Source of the DNA: Actinomadura craniellae | GTDB taxonomy: Bacteria; Actinomycetota; Actinomycetes; Streptosporangiales; Streptosporangiaceae | Direction: 5' to 3' | DNA length: 64,000 nt | NCBI RefSeq assembly: GCF_003289645.1 | Contig: NZ_QLYX01000002.1 | Location: 558,001-622,000 of the forward strand | Shown: piece after piece, positions 19,361-28,025 of the stretch | Numbering within the stretch: position 1 is the stretch's first letter | Layout: each line of letters starts with the position of its first letter | Program-made: the position numbers and the translations under genes | Notes under the pieces: model-generated | The model's input: only the letters and a program-made list of their open reading frames with translations | Told to the model about the DNA's origin: nothing | The model's database searches: none

Positions 19361-22300
19361 TGACCCCTCGGGACGACACCCCCCGGCAGGATCGCCCGAC
19401 CGACTTCTTCATCAGCTACAACCCGGCCGACGAGCGCTGGGCGGCGTGGATCGCCTGGGAGCTGGAGTCCGCGGGCTTCCGGACGATGATGCAGGCCTGG
19501 CATTTCGTCCCCGGCACCAACTTCATCGACTTCATGGACCGCGGCCTGTCCGAGGCCAAGGTCGTGGTGGCGGTGCTCTCGGGCAACTACCTGCGCTCCC
19601 GGTACGGCCGGCTGGAGTGGATGACCGCGCTGCGCGCCGACCCCGACGACCCGGCCCGCAAGCTCGTCACCGTCCGGGTCGAGGACTGCGAGATCGAGGG
19701 CCTGCTGTCCACCATCACCTACGTGGACCTGGTCGGGGTGACCGACCCGCAGGAGGCCCGGGCGCTGCTGGTGCGCAGGATCGGTGAGGCCCTGGCCGGC
19801 CACGCGATGCCCGCGGTGGAGCCCGGCTTCCCCCGGACGGTCCGCGCGGCCGTCGAGCCGGCCCCGGCCGGGCCGGCGCCCACCGGGGAGCGCCCCTACC
19901 GGCGGACTCCGGTGGCCGCGCCGCCGTTCCCCGCCGGGACGGCCCTGGCGAGCGGGCCGCGCGAGCACCTGTCGGTGCTGCACGTGGGCGGGCCGCGGTT
20001 CGGCCGGACGCTGGCCGCCGCCGACGAGCCGGTGACCGCCGAGGAGTTGCAGGAGCGCATCTGGAGCGAGGTCACCCGGCTGGCCGACGAGGGCGTCCCC
20101 CGCCCCGACCTGCTGGTGGTCTCGGGCGACCTGACCGAGTCGGGGGGCCGCCGCGAGTTCGGCGAGGCGCTGTCCTTCCTGGCCGGTCTGCGGGCCCTGC
20201 TCGGGCTGGACGCGCAGCGGGTGGTGGTGGTGCCCGGCGAGCGCGACGTGACCCGCGCGGCCTGCCAGGCGTACTTCAACAACTGCGAGGCCGACGACAT
20301 CGAGCCGAAGCCGCCGTACTGGCCCAAGTGGCGGCACTTCGCCGGCCTGTTCGAGGAGCTCTACCAGGGGGTCGGCGGTGTCCTCTTCGACAGCGCCCAG
20401 CCCTGGACGCTGTTCGCCGTCCCGGACCTGAAGGTGGCGGTGGCCGGGCTCAATTCCACGCTCGCCCAGACCCACCGGCCCGAGGACCGTCACGGGTGGA
20501 TCGGCCGGGCCCAGGCCGCCTGGTTCGCCGAGCGGCTGCGTCCCTACGAGGAGGACGGCTGGCTGCGGCTGGGCGCGGTGCGGCACACCCCGGTGCGCGG
20601 CGAGCCCGGCGCGGTCCGGGACGCCGCCGCGGTCGAGGCGCTGCTGGGCGGTCACCTGAACCTGGTCTTCCAGGGGGTCCCGGCGCACCCGGGCCTGGTC
20701 CCGGAGCTGCCCTCGGGCGTCCCCTGCCTGCCCGCGCCGGGCCCGGGCGGCCACGAGATCTCGGTGATCACCGCGGCCGGGCTGACCCGCTGGTCACCCG
20801 ACCCGCCCGGCCGGGAGCCGCACCGGCTGGCCCGCGGCTGGCAGGGGGCGGGCGGCACCTTCCGCACGGCGCCGGAGCGGCCGCCCGAGCCGCAGCTGCC
20901 GGCCGGCGACCCCGATCCGGTCGCCGAGCCCGAACCCGACCCGGCGTCCCTGCTGCTGGAGCGCATCGCGGAGGCGTGCGAGACCCGGTTCGAGCGGGCC
21001 GGCATCCGGCGGATCGACGCCGACCCGCCGCACCTGCTGGTGACCCGGCTGGAGGACGGGTTCATCCGGCAGTACCTGATCGCCGCGCACGTCGGCGAGG
21101 TCACCGAGGCCGAGGTCGACGCGTTCCTCCAGCACGTCCACGCCGCCGAGACCTACCACGGCTCCGAGCTCGTCTACACCGGCCCGCCGCCGGCCCGGTC
21201 GCTGCGCTCGGAGGCGCTGCGCCGCGGTGTCCGGCTGCGCAGCTTCGTGGAGTTCCAGGGCCTGCTGGACCTGTCGGGCTACGTCGCCCGGCAGACCGCC
21301 GAGCTGACCTCGGGCCGGCTGTACCCGCCGGGCCTGTACGTGCCGCAGCGGTTCCGTGAGCTCGACCGTCCCGCTGCGAACGCGCGCGACGACCTGGTCG
21401 GCGAGATGCTCCAGTTGCTGACCGCCGACCACGGCCGGTTCGTGCTGCTGCTCGGCGACTTCGGTCGGGGCAAGACGTTCGCCCTGCGGGAGCTGGCCCG
21501 GCGGATCCCGGTGGAGCTGCCGCATGTCATCCCGATCCTGATCGAGCTGCGCACCCTCGACAAGGCGCAGTCGGTCGACGCGCTCGTCGCCGCGCACCTG
21601 GCCACCCACGGCGAGGAGCTGATCGACCTCAAGGCGTTCCACTACATGCTCGGCCAGGGCCGGGTGGTCCTGCTGTTCGACGGGTTCGACGAGCTGGTCA
21701 CCCGGGTGACCTACGACCGGGCCGCCGAGCACCTGGACACCCTGCTCCAGGCCGCCCGCGACAAGGCCAAGATCATCGTCGCCAGCCGCACCCAGCACTT
21801 CAAGTCCCAGGCGCAGATCCTCACCGCGCTCGGCGAGCGGGTCGGCGTGCTGCCGCACCGCCGGGTGCTGTCCATCGAGGACTTCAGCCGGGCGCAGATC
21901 CGGGCCTACCTGGTCAACCGGTACGGCGACGAGGACGCCGCGGACGCCCGGCTGCAGACGCTCAGCGGCATCGAGGACCTGCTCGGGCTGTCCAGCAACC
22001 CGCGGATGCTCGGCTTCATCGCCGACCTCCCCGAGGAGCGGCTGCGCGCCGTCGCCACCGCCTCCCAGACCGTCAGCGCCGCCCACCTCTACCGCGAGAT
22101 CCTGGACTTCTGGCTGTCGGTCGAGGCCGACCGGATGCGCCAGGCCGGCTCGGCCGGCGGGCTCGGCCTCACCGATCTCTGGCAGGCGGTGCGCGTCCTG
22201 GCGGTGCGGCTGTGGGAGGGCGACGAGCGCTCCCTGGGGCTGGCCGAGCTCTCCGACGTCGCCGCGGCGCTCACCGGGCTGGCCGAGGGGCAGATGTCGG

Positions 22301-25095
22301 CCCCCCAGGTCGCCCACGCGGTGGGCGGCGGCAGCCTGCTGGTGCACACCGCGGACGAGCGGTTCGGGTTCATCCACCGCTCGGTGACGGAATGGCTGAT
22401 CGCCGAGCGGATCGCCACCGAACTCGCCGTCGGGGCGCCCGCCCCGGCCATGCTGGGACGCCGGGCGCTGTCCCAGCTCACCGTGGAGTTCCTGTGCGAC
22501 CTCGCCGACACCCGCGCCTGCCAGGAATGGGCCGCCGGCGTCCTCGGCGACCCCGCCGCCGACGACGTCGAGCGCGCCAACGCCATCAAGGTCACCACCC
22601 GGCTGCGCACCCCGGCCCGGTCCGACCTGCGCGGCGCCAACCTGCAGGGCGAGGACCTGTCCCACCGCGACCTGCGCGAGGTCGACCTGACCGGGGCCAA
22701 CCTCGCCGACACCCAGCTCGTCGGGGCCAACCTCGCCCAGGCCGTGCTGCGGGACGCCGTCCTCACCGGCGCCCGGCTGGACGAGGCCCGGCTGACCGGC
22801 GCCGACCTGAGCGGCGCCGACCTGAGCCGGGCCCGGCTGACCCGGACGGACCTGCGGGACGTCACCCTCGACGGAAGCACCTGGACCCGCGCCGCCCTGA
22901 TCGACGCCGCCGTGTCCGACCGGGTCGCCGCCGCCCCCGAACTACACGACGCCGCCATCGCCCCGGGCCGGCCGGTGGAGGCCCAGTTCGCCCCCGCGGC
23001 GATCGGCGTCCCCTACGGGTTCCGGTTCCACGGCAGGACCAGCCGGCTCCCCCAGCCCCTCGCCTACTCCCCCGACGGCGCGAGCCTGGCGATCGGCAGC
23101 ATCGACGGCGGGGTGCTCGTCTGCGACCCGGTCACCGGGCAGCCGCTGCGCACCCTGCAGGGGCACCGCGACCGCACCTACGCGGTCACCTTCGGTCCGG
23201 CCGGCGGGCCGCTGGCCACCGGCTCCGCCGACGGCACCGTGCGGCTGTGGGATCCGGGCTCCGGTGTCTGCACCCGGGTCATCGACGTCCACCCGGAGGG
23301 GGTGTGGCCGCTGGTGGTCGGCCCGGACGGGACCACGGTGGTCGCCGGGGCCGCCGACGGCGTCCTGCGCGTCTGGGACGCCGCGACCGGCGAGCTCCGG
23401 CACAGCCTGCCCGGCCACACCTCGCCGGTCTACACCGCCGTGTTCAACGCCGAGGGAACGTCCCTGGTCACCGGCGACTCGCAGGGCGTCCTGCGCGTCT
23501 GGGACGTGCCCACCGGTGCGCTGCTGCGCACCCTCACCGGGCACCGGGGCGCGGTCTTCCAGATCCGGTTCACCCCCGACGGCACGCTGCTCGCCGCCGG
23601 CGACGAGGCCGGCACCGTCCGGCTGTGGGACATCGTCAGCGGCGAGGTGCGGCGGGAGCTGACCGGCCACACCGGCCGGATCTACTCGCTGGCCTTCCAT
23701 CCCGCCGGGCACCTGATGGTGACCGGCGACACCGACGGCGGCGTCCGGCTGTGGGCCGGCGAGCGCGGATCCCGGCCCCTGGTCGGCCACACCGGCGCGA
23801 TCTACCAGGCCGTCTTCAGCTCCGACGGCGGCACCCTCGCCACCGCCGACAGCGACGGCTCGATCCGGCTGTGGGATCCGGTGACCGGCCGGCAGCGGCT
23901 GGAGCTCACCGGGCACCGGGGCGCCGTCTGGCCGATCGCCTTCCGGCCCGACGGCGCGCAACTGGCCACCACCGGCAACGACGACAGCTTCCGGCTGTGG
24001 GACGTCGCCACCGGCCAGTGCCGGGTGGTGCGGCGCGGGCACGGGCGCCGGGTGGTCTCGGTGCGTTTCAGCACGGGCGGCGGGCTGCTGGCCAGCAGCG
24101 GCAACGACGGCGTGGTCCGGCTGTGGGAGCCCCGCAGCGGGCGCCTGGTGCGGACCCTGACCGGTGCCGCCGACCGCCTCACCTCGGCCGTGTTCGGCCC
24201 CGTGGGCGGGCAGCTGGCCACCGCCAGCAACGACGGCGGCGTGCACCTGTGGCAGGCGGGCACCGGCACGTTCGAGCGGGAGCTGGACGTGGAGACCGAG
24301 CACGTGTGGGCCCAGGCGTTCAGCCCCGACGGCGAGGTGCTGGCCACCGCCAACGACGACGACAGCGTGCGGCTGTGGTACCGGCTCAGCGGGCGTGAGA
24401 TCCGCAACCTGGCCGACCACCGCGGCCGGGTCCGCTCCATCGACTTCCACCCCGGCGGGACACTGGTCGCCACCGGATGCGACGACTCCCTGGTCCGGCT
24501 CTGGGACGCCGACACCGGCGCCTGCGTCCGGGTGCTGCGCGGCCATACCGACCGGGTGTACCAGGTGGCCTTCGACCGCACCGGCGACGTGCTCGCCACC
24601 GCCTCCAACGACGGCACCGCCCGGCTGTGGGACCCCTGGACGGGCGAGCCGCGGCACGTGCTCGCCCGGCACACCGGCCGGCTGTGGAGCGTCGCGTTCC
24701 ACCCCGACGGGGCGATGCTGGCCACCGCCGGCGACGACCTCGTCGTCCGGCTGTGGAACGCCGCCACCGGCGAGCACCTGCACACCCTGCCCGGGCACAC
24801 CCGCCGCGTCTCCTCGGTGGCCTTCAGCCCCGACGGGACCCTGCTGGCCAGCTGCGGCGACGACGGCGCGATCATCCTGTGGAGCCTGGACACCCCCGGC
24901 GAGCCGGCCCGCCGGGTGACGCTGCTGGGGCTCGCCGAGGGATGGGCCGCGCTGGCGCCCGACGGCCGCTACAAGCGGGCCGGGGAGACCGCGGGCGAGT
25001 TCTGGTACGCGATCGGCATGTGCCGGTTCGAGCCGGCCGAACTCGACCCCTACCTGTCCTCGGTGCGGCAGATCCCGCTCGACGCCGACTTCTGA
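19360..25095 (+). CDS. TIR / pseudo-metallophosphoesterase / NACHT / pentapeptide / WD40 STAND protein
   Basis: 1,911 residues. Domain order: TIR (about 14-150; DFFISYNPADERW, and LSGNYLRS then E86 in the NADase-Glu position); calcineurin-like metallophosphoesterase fold (about 203-480) with metal ligands replaced (HVGGPRFG, GDLTE, PGERD); restriction-endonuclease-like segment (about 530-650); NACHT ATPase (Walker A GDFGRGKT 699-706, Walker B LLFDGFDEL around 774); pentapeptide repeats (about 1089-1180; DLRGANLQGEDL); 15 WD40 repeats (about 1232-1843) with repeated RLWD ends; and a conserved tail (GEFWYAIGMCRFEP). TIR, NACHT and repeat sensors together match bacterial NLR-like immune proteins: repeats sense, NACHT oligomerises, TIR consumes NAD+. 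That function is inferred. No second system gene is directly adjacent on the same strand. Confidence 0.92.
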   Translation: MTPRDDTPRQDRPTDFFISYNPADERWAAWIAWELESAGFRTMMQAWHFVPGTNFIDFMDRGLSEAKVVVAVLSGNYLRSRYGRLEWMTALRADPDDPARKLVTVRVEDCEIEGLLSTITYVDLVGVTDPQEARALLVRRIGEALAGHAMPAVEPGFPRTVRAAVEPAPAGPAPTGERPYRRTPVAAPPFPAGTALASGPREHLSVLHVGGPRFGRTLAAADEPVTAEELQERIWSEVTRLADEGVPRPDLLVVSGDLTESGGRREFGEALSFLAGLRALLGLDAQRVVVVPGERDVTRAACQAYFNNCEADDIEPKPPYWPKWRHFAGLFEELYQGVGGVLFDSAQPWTLFAVPDLKVAVAGLNSTLAQTHRPEDRHGWIGRAQAAWFAERLRPYEEDGWLRLGAVRHTPVRGEPGAVRDAAAVEALLGGHLNLVFQGVPAHPGLVPELPSGVPCLPAPGPGGHEISVITAAGLTRWSPDPPGREPHRLARGWQGAGGTFRTAPERPPEPQLPAGDPDPVAEPEPDPASLLLERIAEACETRFERAGIRRIDADPPHLLVTRLEDGFIRQYLIAAHVGEVTEAEVDAFLQHVHAAETYHGSELVYTGPPPARSLRSEALRRGVRLRSFVEFQGLLDLSGYVARQTAELTSGRLYPPGLYVPQRFRELDRPAANARDDLVGEMLQLLTADHGRFVLLLGDFGRGKTFALRELARRIPVELPHVIPILIELRTLDKAQSVDALVAAHLATHGEELIDLKAFHYMLGQGRVVLLFDGFDELVTRVTYDRAAEHLDTLLQAARDKAKIIVASRTQHFKSQAQILTALGERVGVLPHRRVLSIEDFSRAQIRAYLVNRYGDEDAADARLQTLSGIEDLLGLSSNPRMLGFIADLPEERLRAVATASQTVSAAHLYREILDFWLSVEADRMRQAGSAGGLGLTDLWQAVRVLAVRLWEGDERSLGLAELSDVAAALTGLAEGQMSAPQVAHAVGGGSLLVHTADERFGFIHRSVTEWLIAERIATELAVGAPAPAMLGRRALSQLTVEFLCDLADTRACQEWAAGVLGDPAADDVERANAIKVTTRLRTPARSDLRGANLQGEDLSHRDLREVDLTGANLADTQLVGANLAQAVLRDAVLTGARLDEARLTGADLSGADLSRARLTRTDLRDVTLDGSTWTRAALIDAAVSDRVAAAPELHDAAIAPGRPVEAQFAPAAIGVPYGFRFHGRTSRLPQPLAYSPDGASLAIGSIDGGVLVCDPVTGQPLRTLQGHRDRTYAVTFGPAGGPLATGSADGTVRLWDPGSGVCTRVIDVHPEGVWPLVVGPDGTTVVAGAADGVLRVWDAATGELRHSLPGHTSPVYTAVFNAEGTSLVTGDSQGVLRVWDVPTGALLRTLTGHRGAVFQIRFTPDGTLLAAGDEAGTVRLWDIVSGEVRRELTGHTGRIYSLAFHPAGHLMVTGDTDGGVRLWAGERGSRPLVGHTGAIYQAVFSSDGGTLATADSDGSIRLWDPVTGRQRLELTGHRGAVWPIAFRPDGAQLATTGNDDSFRLWDVATGQCRVVRRGHGRRVVSVRFSTGGGLLASSGNDGVVRLWEPRSGRLVRTLTGAADRLTSAVFGPVGGQLATASNDGGVHLWQAGTGTFERELDVETEHVWAQAFSPDGEVLATANDDDSVRLWYRLSGREIRNLADHRGRVRSIDFHPGGTLVATGCDDSLVRLWDADTGACVRVLRGHTDRVYQVAFDRTGDVLATASNDGTARLWDPWTGEPRHVLARHTGRLWSVAFHPDGAMLATAGDDLVVRLWNAATGEHLHTLPGHTRRVSSVAFSPDGTLLASCGDDGAIILWSLDTPGEPARRVTLLGLAEGWAALAPDGRYKRAGETAGEFWYAIGMCRFEPAELDPYLSSVRQIPLDADF

Positions 25096-25132
25096 GCCGG
25101 CCCCGGCCGGGGCACGGTCCGGTGCGCCGGGC

Positions 25133-26035
25133 TCAGCCGGCGCCGGAGATCTCGGCGGCGAACCGGTCGATCTCCGGCCGGCCGGGCATCGCGGTGGCCG
25201 CGCCGCGCCGCTGGACGACCAACGTCGCCGCCGCGGTGGCCGTCCGCAGGGCGTCCTCGACGGGGGCGCCCTCGGCGAGGGCCACGCCCAGCACCCCGGC
25301 GAAGCAGTCGCCGGCCCCGGTGGTCTCGACGACGGGGACGGCGGGCGCCGCCACCCGGACGCGCTCGCCCGCCCGGGTCCCGTACACGCAGCCCGCCGGG
25401 CCCAGCGTGACGACCGCCCGGGAGACCAGGTCCAGCAGCCCGCCGAGCGGGTCCTTGTCCCCGCCCAGTTCGGTCGCCTCGTGCTCGTTGGCGACGATCA
25501 GGTCGATGTCGGAGAGCAGTTCCGGCGGCAGCGGACGGGCCGGCGAGGGGGTCAGCACGGCGGGCACCCGGTTGGCCCGGGCCACCGCGGCCCCGGCGCG
25601 CACCACCGGCAGCGGGACCTCCAACTGCAGCAGCAGCGCCCGGCTCGCCGCGATGACCGCCTCGTCGGCGTCGTCGAGCCCCATCACCGTGGCGTTCGCG
25701 CCGGGCACCACCACGATCGCGTTGGCGCCGGAGCCGTCCACGGTGATGTGCGCGGTGCCGGTCGGCCCGGCCACGGTGCGCACCCGCCCGGTGCCAACCC
25801 CGGACTCCTCCAGCACCGCTCGCAGCCGCGCCCCGTAGTGGTCGTCGCCCACCGCGCCGATCATGGACACCCGGCCGCCGGCCCGGGCCGCCGCGACCGC
25901 CTGGTTGGCGCCCTTGCCGCCGGGCGCGGTTTCGAACCGGTCCCCCGCCACCGTCTCGCCCAGCCCGGGCGCCCGGGCGGTGTAGGCGACCAGGTCCATG
26001 TTGCAGCTGCCCAGCACGCTGATCCGCGGCTTCAT
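25133..26035 (-). CDS. rbsK: Ribokinase (PfkB family)
   Basis: 300 residues. ATG at 26035 is preferred over the adjacent GTG 26038 because GGGG lies five bases upstream of it. Ribokinase motifs: N-terminal GSCNMDLVAYTARAPGLGET, GGKGANQAVAAARAGG, and the ATP/anion-hole block VETTGAGDCFAGVLGVALAEG with the catalytic Asp. It phosphorylates ribose (or a similar sugar) at O5. The start overlaps the stop of the PP2C-like gene (TGATG), so the two are translationally coupled; it ends 37 bp from the convergent TIR-NACHT gene. No ribose transporter is nearby. Confidence 0.88.
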   Translation of the reverse strand: MKPRISVLGSCNMDLVAYTARAPGLGETVAGDRFETAPGGKGANQAVAAARAGGRVSMIGAVGDDHYGARLRAVLEESGVGTGRVRTVAGPTGTAHITVDGSGANAIVVVPGANATVMGLDDADEAVIAASRALLLQLEVPLPVVRAGAAVARANRVPAVLTPSPARPLPPELLSDIDLIVANEHEATELGGDKDPLGGLLDLVSRAVVTLGPAGCVYGTRAGERVRVAAPAVPVVETTGAGDCFAGVLGVALAEGAPVEDALRTATAAATLVVQRRGAATAMPGRPEIDRFAAEISGAG

Positions 26036-26811
26036 CACGTCCCCGAGCCTGCCCCGGAAAAGTCGCAGTACGCCACCGTGGCGTCATCGTGGCGCTTGCC
26101 GCGCGGCCAGCGGACGCCGTCGGGGTCGGCGTACTCGGTCTCCCGGGTCCGCTCGATCAGCGCCATCGGGCCGTAGGTCTCGACCAGCCGGAGCAGTTCC
26201 CGCCAGTCGAGGGTGTGGAAGCGGTCGGCCGGCCGGCTGGCGCCGTCGGTCATCAGGATCGCCCGCCGCACCTCGCGCAGCGGCACGGTACCGGTGATCG
26301 CCCGTTCGGCCACCGCCGGGTCGGCGGCGGCGTAGGGGGTGATCCGGCCCGGCGGCTCCGTCACCGCGTCCAGCCGGCCCGCGGTGTGCAGCAGCAGCGT
26401 CGAGTCGCCGAGCACCAGGTAGTCGAGCGCGTCCCCGCGCACCCGCAGCGCGACCACCGTCGCCGCCGGGGTCTGCGGGTGATTCAGGTCGCAGTCGCCG
26501 CGGTGCGCCGCCGCCACGTCCGCGATCGCCCCGGCCAGCCGGCCGACCAGCGGGCGGGACGCCGGGCGGTGCGCCCCCTCGGGCGGGCCCACCGGCGGCC
26601 GGGCGGCGGGGCCGTGGCCGTCCGTCAGCCGGGCGAGCAGCCGGGTGCCCAGCGACCGCGAGAACCAGGCCGTGCCGTGCGCGCAGCCCAGGTCGGTGCC
26701 CAGCGGCAGGCTGCACCCGTCGAGTACCACCACCGCGCCCGGCGCGGCGGCCACGAAGTCCTCGTTGGGACGGGCCGGGCTGCCCGGTTCGGTCGCCCAG
26801 GAGATGCGCAC
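26035..26811 (-). CDS. PP2C-like phosphatase family protein
   Basis: 258 residues from GTG 26811, preceded by GAGAGGGG. The start VRISWATEPGSPARPNEDF is the typical opening of bacterial PP2C-like proteins (the NEDF/NEDR block), followed by VVVLDGCSLP (usual DGMGG replaced), LDYLVLGDSTLLL (GDSR-like) and RRAILMTDGASR (DGxx), ending HDDATVAYCDF (DD). Some metal-binding positions are kept, others changed, so activity on phospho-Ser/Thr is uncertain. It lies between coaE (13 bp upstream) and ribokinase (overlapping). A longer start would run into coaE. Confidence 0.75.
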   Translation of the reverse strand: MRISWATEPGSPARPNEDFVAAAPGAVVVLDGCSLPLGTDLGCAHGTAWFSRSLGTRLLARLTDGHGPAARPPVGPPEGAHRPASRPLVGRLAGAIADVAAAHRGDCDLNHPQTPAATVVALRVRGDALDYLVLGDSTLLLHTAGRLDAVTEPPGRITPYAAADPAVAERAITGTVPLREVRRAILMTDGASRPADRFHTLDWRELLRLVETYGPMALIERTRETEYADPDGVRWPRGKRHDDATVAYCDFSGAGSGT

Positions 26812-26824
26812 GCGATGACCCCTC

Positions 26825-27424
26825 TCAGCCGGTGGCCTGTGCGACCAGCTTCGCCCAGACCTCCTCGACACGGGTGTCGAGGTCATCCAGCGAACCCGAG
26901 TTGTCGATCACATGGTCGGCGATCGCCAGCCGCTGCTCCCGGGTGGCCTGGGCGGCGATCCGGGCTCGCGCGTCCTCCTCGGGCATCCCGCGCCGGGACA
27001 CCAGCCGCTCCAGTTGCGTCTCCACCGGAACGTCGACCACCACGACCACGGCGTACACCGGCGCCAGCCCGTTCTCGGCCAGCAGCGGGACGTCGAACAC
27101 CACGATCGCGTCCGGCGGGGCCGCGGCCAGCAGCTCCTCCGACCGCTTCCCGACCAGCGGGTGGGTGATGGCGTTCAGCTTCGCCAGCCGCTCCGGATCG
27201 GAGAACACGATCTTTCCCAGGGCGGGCCGGTCGAGCCACCCGTCGGGCAGCAGCACACCCTCGCCGAACTCGGCCACGATCGCGGCCAGCCCGGGAGTGC
27301 CCGGCTCGACCACCTCCCGGGCCATCTGGTCGGAGTCGATGAGGACGGCGCCCCGGGCGACGAACCGCCGGGACACCTCGCTCTTGCCGGACCCGATCCC
27401 ACCGGTCAAACCCACGCGCAGCAC
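26825..27424 (-). CDS. coaE: Dephospho-CoA kinase
   Basis: 199 residues, GTG start at 27424. CoaE makes the last step of coenzyme A synthesis, phosphorylating the 3' hydroxyl of dephospho-CoA with ATP. Seen: P-loop [14 protein letters not shown] at residues 5-18, [37 protein letters not shown] and [20 protein letters not shown]. Length matches single-domain bacterial enzymes; the GrpB-like C-terminal fusion of mycobacterial CoaE is absent. It follows the GNAT gene by 10 bp. Confidence 0.95.
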   Translation of the reverse strand: MLRVGLTGGIGSGKSEVSRRFVARGAVLIDSDQMAREVVEPGTPGLAAIVAEFGEGVLLPDGWLDRPALGKIVFSDPERLAKLNAITHPLVGKRSEELLAAAPPDAIVVFDVPLLAENGLAPVYAVVVVVDVPVETQLERLVSRRGMPEEDARARIAAQATREQRLAIADHVIDNSGSLDDLDTRVEEVWAKLVAQATG

Positions 27425-27434
27425 GCGAACCAGC

Positions 27435-27944
27435 CTACTGACGTCCGGCCCCAGCGGACCGGGCGGGTTGCACCAGGGGTTTACGCATGTGCACGAGGGT
27501 GAGGTGGGCGGCGACCCGCTCCCGGTGCGTCTCGGTGTACCCGAGCCGCCGGCAGAGCCGGAGGTTGCCGTCGCTGAGGTGGCCGGTGAACAGCACGCAC
27601 GCGTCGACCCGCCCGGACACCCGCTCCTCCACGGCCTCCATCAGCCGCCGGCCGATCCCCTGGCCCTGCCGGTCGGGAACCACCGAGAGGCGGCCGATCA
27701 GGCACGTCCGCTCGCTCAGCCGGGCGCGCACCGCGCCCACGAGGCGCTGCCCGGCCGTCGCCTTGAGCACTAGCGCCGCACCGGAGATCGCCTGGCGCAC
27801 CTGGTCGCAGGACTCCACCAGCGGCGGGATGAACGGGTCGCCGTACAGCTGGGCCTCGGTGAGGTACGCGGCCCGCTGCACGGTGAGGATCTCTCCCGCG
27901 TCGGCCGGGCCGGCCTGCTCGATCAGTACGGGCTCAGCGCTCAT
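27435..27944 (-). CDS. GNAT family N-acetyltransferase
   Basis: 169 residues, ATG 27944. N-terminal [25 protein letters not shown], then the CoA-binding motif [24 protein letters not shown] (QGQGIG loop), and the late strand [14 protein letters not shown]. These are characteristic of small-molecule or protein GNATs; substrate unknown. It is the first gene of a four-gene minus-strand run (GNAT, coaE, PP2C-like, ribokinase) with gaps of about 10 bp or overlaps. Confidence 0.85.
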   Translation of the reverse strand: MSAEPVLIEQAGPADAGEILTVQRAAYLTEAQLYGDPFIPPLVESCDQVRQAISGAALVLKATAGQRLVGAVRARLSERTCLIGRLSVVPDRQGQGIGRRLMEAVEERVSGRVDACVLFTGHLSDGNLRLCRRLGYTETHRERVAAHLTLVHMRKPLVQPARSAGAGRQ

Positions 27945-28025
27945 CGGTCGCTCCGCTCCCTGCCGGCGGGCGGTCCCGCCCCGCCGCGACTCTACCGGGA
28001 GCCGGGGTGTCCGGTCCGGCGGAGT

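Noticed and set aside
23056-24890. Regular DNA repeats that might be taken for a CRISPR or satellite array
   Set aside because: The 120-126-base period keeps the reading frame and codes WD40 units.
25096-25132. Palindrome GCCCCGGCCGGGGC between the TIR-NACHT and ribokinase genes as terminator
   Set aside because: There is no loop and the usable stem is too short to be sure.
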